Assembly (NCBI GenBank): GCA_009776965.1
Contig: WRMU01000040.1
Span: 1-8,676 of the forward strand
Length of the DNA: 8,676 nucleotides
DNA from: Microgenomates group bacterium
GTDB lineage: Bacteria; Patescibacteriota; Microgenomatia; UBA1400; PJMF01
Direction of reading: 5' to 3'
Shown here: positions 6,866 to 8,676 of the stretch, piece by piece
Numbering within the stretch: the first letter of the stretch is position 1
Layout: the number at the start of each line of letters is the position of its first letter
The notes under the pieces: generated by a model
Seen by the model: the letters and a program-made list of their open reading frames with translations, nothing else
Database searches by the model: none
What the model was told of the DNA's origin: nothing
Translations under genes and position numbers: made by a program

Positions 6866-7827
6866 GATTTTTTCTCCGGCTTTTTCTTTTTAACTTCCGC
6901 CTCTTTTTTCTTTTTAGCCACTACTTTTTTCTTTGACTTGGCTGGCGCCTTTTTAAGAGCCTCCTCCTTCTCCCCCTCAGCTCCTTCTTCAACTTCCTCT
7001 CTCAGCTCCTCGCCACCCTCCTCAATCTCATCATCAATTTCCACTTCCTCCTCATCTTCCTCCGCTTCCTCTCGGTTATTCGCCTCATCTAAAATCTCTT
7101 TATACCCATCTAAGGTCGTCTGTTTTTGCGTCAGGCTATTTTCCATCATCAATACGTCCGACCCCACAGCGCATTCTTGCGCGCCGCCGCCACACAAATG
7201 AATATGCCTGCCACTCTTTACCAGCGCCAACAACCTCGGATCATGAGTTGATATAATCACTGTTGTTCCCAGCTCATTGATTTTCTTCAATAATTTCACA
7301 ATCCCCGTCGCTGCCCGCACGTCTAAATTACCCGTCGGTTCATCAGCAAAAATAATTTTTGGTGCTGTGGCCAGCGCTCGAGCAATTCCTACTCTCTGCG
7401 CCTCGCCTCCGCTTAGCTGCCGCGGAAAAAAGTCCGCTCTATCGCTCAAGTTTACTAGTTTCAATAAATCCGCCACTCGACTAGCAATCTCCTCCCCCCC
7501 CGCATTAGTAATCAGTAAAGGCAGGGCGATATTCTCCGCCACCGTCAAATCCGCAATCAGCTTATAATCCTGAAAAACCACTCCGAACTGTCGGCGATGA
7601 TGAGGGACATGTCTCTTTTTTAGTGACGATAAACTCCTTCCATCCACCACCACCTCTCCGCTGGTTGGTAGTTGCATCCCCAACAACAGATTCAACAAAG
7701 TAGTCTTGCCGCTGCCCGAAATCCCCGTCAAAAACACAAAATCGCCTTCCGCAATCTCCAGATTAATTCCACTGAGCACCACCTTGTCTGGCGCAAAAAT
7801 CTTGGTCAGATCGACAAAACTAATCAT
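6862..7827 (-). CDS. ftsE: Cell division ATP-binding protein FtsE with long charged C-terminal tail
   Basis: ABC-type ATPase partner of FtsX at the cytoplasmic face of the division site. Walker A is GISGSGKTT (35-43), the Q-loop glutamine is Q86 (VVFQDYK), the signature is LSGGEAQR (138-145), Walker B is IIFADEP (158-164) with E163 as probable catalytic base, and the H-loop is H195 (ISTHD). The ATPase core ends near residue 225, the normal FtsE length. The remaining roughly 90 residues are unusual: a short possible helix (231-250), an acidic run (about 251-290, 24 of 40 residues Asp/Glu) and a basic Ala/Lys run (291-321, 16 Lys of 31). The tail is in frame, has no internal stop and ends at the ATGA overlap with ftsX, so it is probably translated. 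The start at 7827 also sits in an ATGA overlap, preceded by a GGAG/GAGG site. All nucleotide-binding motifs are intact. Confidence 0.95.
   Translation of the reverse strand: MISFVDLTKIFAPDKVVLSGINLEIAEGDFVFLTGISGSGKTTLLNLLLGMQLPTSGEVVVDGRSLSSLKKRHVPHHRRQFGVVFQDYKLIADLTVAENIALPLLITNAGGEEIASRVADLLKLVNLSDRADFFPRQLSGGEAQRVGIARALATAPKIIFADEPTGNLDVRAATGIVKLLKKINELGTTVIISTHDPRLLALVKSGRHIHLCGGGAQECAVGSDVLMMENSLTQKQTTLDGYKEILDEANNREEAEEDEEEVEIDDEIEEGGEELREEVEEGAEGEKEEALKKAPAKSKKKVVAKKKKEAEVKKKKPEKKS
6874..6877 (-). promoter_or_regulatory. Ribosome binding site for ftsX
   Basis: Read on the minus strand this is GGAG, 8 bases ahead of the ftsX ATG and inside the end of ftsE. It supports reinitiation at the ATGA junction. 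Confidence 0.55.
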
Positions 7828-8435
7828 CCTCTCCTGCCTTTTTTAGGTACTGCAAATAAGAACATGGTTGAGCAATAGAATAGGCCTTGTAGCGCTCCAT
7901 AAATCCCTAGCAGTAAAGGCCAATTGCCAACTTCCGAGCCAAACAACGCCGCCAAGGTAACAATTCCAATCACCCCGCTAGTCGCCGCCCACCATTTATT
8001 CTCCGCAAAGGAGGTTAACCACAGAATGCTACTGATGGTGAAAAATGCGTCCAGACAAATCCCCAAAATCAACACATAAACCAAAGCCGTGGCCACATTT
8101 AGATAAAGCAGCGATGCCGAGCCCAAAAAGATACTCAGTCCTCCCACCAACACCGCCATCAAGCGATAGGACAGCGCTGCATGCTCATTCACCAGATTAG
8201 AAGCAATCATAATCAGACCATTAACCACCAAGAACCCCGCCACAAAAAACCACAAATAGCTCGCATTCGCTTGCCCAAAAACATACAGTCCTATTGACAT
8301 TATTAATAGCAACACTCCCTTGGTAACAAAGAGGGCTTTAGTATCTTCCACTTCCTTAGGGGTCCCTCCCAAGCGACTAGACAGCTTGGTTGAAAAATTA
8401 GTTTTGGTTTTTGTTCTGGCTTTAGCTCTGGGCAT
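7824..8435 (-). CDS. Six-helix membrane protein, DUF308/HdeD-like
   Basis: A 203-residue protein with a basic, Lys/Thr-rich cytoplasmic N terminus (1-33) and six hydrophobic segments (about 35-54, 60-79, 91-111, 116-138, 149-168 and 172-195), ending in a basic tail PKKGRRG. The three pairs of helices, each pair with the pattern of a Gly-rich first helix (KGVLLLIMSIGL, VGGLSIFLGS, SGVIGIVTLAALFG) and short loops, resemble the HdeD/DUF308 fold, whose molecular role is not well defined. No catalytic or binding motif is seen. Its TGA overlaps the ftsE ATG as ATGA, so it is likely translated together with ftsEX. That raises the possibility of a link to division or envelope work, but gene order alone does not prove it. 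The start at 8435 is the first Met; no strong ribosome site is visible ahead of it. Confidence 0.65.
   Translation of the reverse strand: MPRAKARTKTKTNFSTKLSSRLGGTPKEVEDTKALFVTKGVLLLIMSIGLYVFGQANASYLWFFVAGFLVVNGLIMIASNLVNEHAALSYRLMAVLVGGLSIFLGSASLLYLNVATALVYVLILGICLDAFFTISSILWLTSFAENKWWAATSGVIGIVTLAALFGSEVGNWPLLLGIYGALQGLFYCSTMFLFAVPKKGRRG
7828..7834 (-). promoter_or_regulatory. Ribosome binding site for ftsE
   Basis: Read on the minus strand this is GGAGAGG directly before the ftsE ATG, within the final codons of the upstream membrane gene. Spacing is short (0-3 bases), so its strength is uncertain, but it supports the start at 7827. Confidence 0.45.
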
Positions 8436-8458
8436 AAAAACTTTCTGGACAAAATTAC

Positions 8459-8676
8459 TTACTTCCCATTATGCATGAAATTGCTCTTGTCGTCAAGCCC
8501 TTGCAGCCTCACCCATCTCGAGTCGGTGTCTATAGCCCTAAACCCCATCAATCGAACTAAGGGTAAAGGTAATATTACCAGTATAAGTACCAGCACTATG
8601 AGGCTCAATAGCATAAGCCCCCACACAGAACTTATACTCATCCCCAACCCCAGAAAGAGCAGGTTGAGAACTATTA
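8459..8676 (-). CDS. C-terminal end of an unidentified membrane protein (start outside window)
   Basis: On the minus strand the frame ending at the TAA (8459-8461) is open to the window edge and encodes hydrophobic residues all the way (NLLFLGLGMS near the edge, then a strong helix LLSLIVLVLILVILPLPL). It closes with a polar tail of about 25 residues. I therefore read it as the end of a longer membrane protein cut by the window. A short version from ATG at 8641 (60 residues, one helix) or TTG at 8647 is the alternative. No family is recognised. Codons such as ATA, AGG and CTA are commoner here than in the ftsEX genes, which weakens the coding case. The gap to the next gene is only 23 bases, so it may be in the same operon. 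Confidence 0.45.
   Translation of the reverse strand, partial: IVLNLLFLGLGMSISSVWGLMLLSLIVLVLILVILPLPLVRLMGFRAIDTDSRWVRLQGLDDKSNFMHNGK

Larger units (their letters stand above)
4743..8435 (-). other. Translationally coupled operon: DUF308-like, ftsE, ftsX, C39-type hydrolase
   Basis: All three junctions (7824-7827, 6862-6865, 5975-5978) are 4-base ATGA overlaps of a TGA stop with the next ATG. Such a uniform series points to one polycistronic message with coupled translation, suited to fixed ratios of the FtsE, FtsX and hydrolase parts. No promoter is seen within the window; it should lie upstream of 8676 or be weak in the 8436-8458 gap. No hairpin-plus-T-run terminator was found at the 4743 end, where the convergent leuS stops only 3 bases away. 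Confidence 0.8.

Noticed and set aside
6551..7201. 216-residue plus-strand open frame with long Ser/Phe runs
   Set aside because: It is the antisense of the charged FtsE tail and the FtsX start; its Ser/Phe runs are simply the complement of GAG/GAA and AAG/AAA codons.
8459..8676. Possible tRNA or other RNA gene at the right edge
   Set aside because: A GTTCGATT-like string is present, but no acceptor stem, anticodon arm or CCA context could be built around it.

Overview
The window is almost entirely protein-coding and carries two convergent gene blocks that meet tail to tail with 3 bases between their stop codons (4739 and 4743). It looks like a fragment of a small, compact bacterial genome, most likely Patescibacteria (CPR). 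The reasons are the tightly overlapped genes, two polytopic sugar-transferase-like proteins read together with a tRNA synthetase, the style of the coiled-coil hydrolase, and the absence of long intergenic gaps. This placement is inference and has not been tested by phylogeny. TGA is used as a stop at three gene junctions, which argues against the TGA=Gly code of Gracilibacteria/Absconditabacteria.

Plus strand, 1-4739: the 3' part of a GT39/PMT-like membrane glycosyltransferase (1-732), then a GT-C membrane glycosyltransferase resembling polyprenol-phosphate-mannose users (716-2155), then leuS, leucyl-tRNA synthetase (2088-4739). Each gene overlaps the next, by 17 and 68 bases. Inside leuS, between the catalytic core and the anticodon-binding domain, lies a 127-base nested inverted repeat (4156-4282) that is translated in frame. 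It resembles in principle the protein-coding palindromic elements known from Rickettsia, and it is the most unusual object in the window.

Minus strand, 8676-4743, in transcription order: the C-terminal end of an unidentified membrane protein (8676-8459), a six-helix DUF308/HdeD-like membrane protein (8435-7824), ftsE (7827-6862), ftsX (6865-5975) and a secreted coiled-coil peptidase with a C39-like domain (5978-4743). The last four genes are joined by three successive ATGA stop/start overlaps, so they are very probably one translationally coupled operon. FtsE (ATPase) and FtsX (membrane transducer) would control the exported coiled-coil hydrolase at the division site, as FtsEX does with EnvC, PcsB, CwlO and RipC. 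Here the catalytic module is a C39-like cysteine peptidase fold in place of M23, CHAP or NlpC/P60. FtsE carries a roughly 90-residue charged tail, first acidic and then lysine-rich, that ordinary FtsE lacks.

The plus strand is rich in C over G in both blocks regardless of gene direction, so the two operons have opposite third-position habits. That suggests a replication-linked strand skew with the ftsEX block on the G-rich strand. No RNA gene, CRISPR array, insertion sequence or convincing terminator was found, and there is no gene-free stretch longer than 300 bases.
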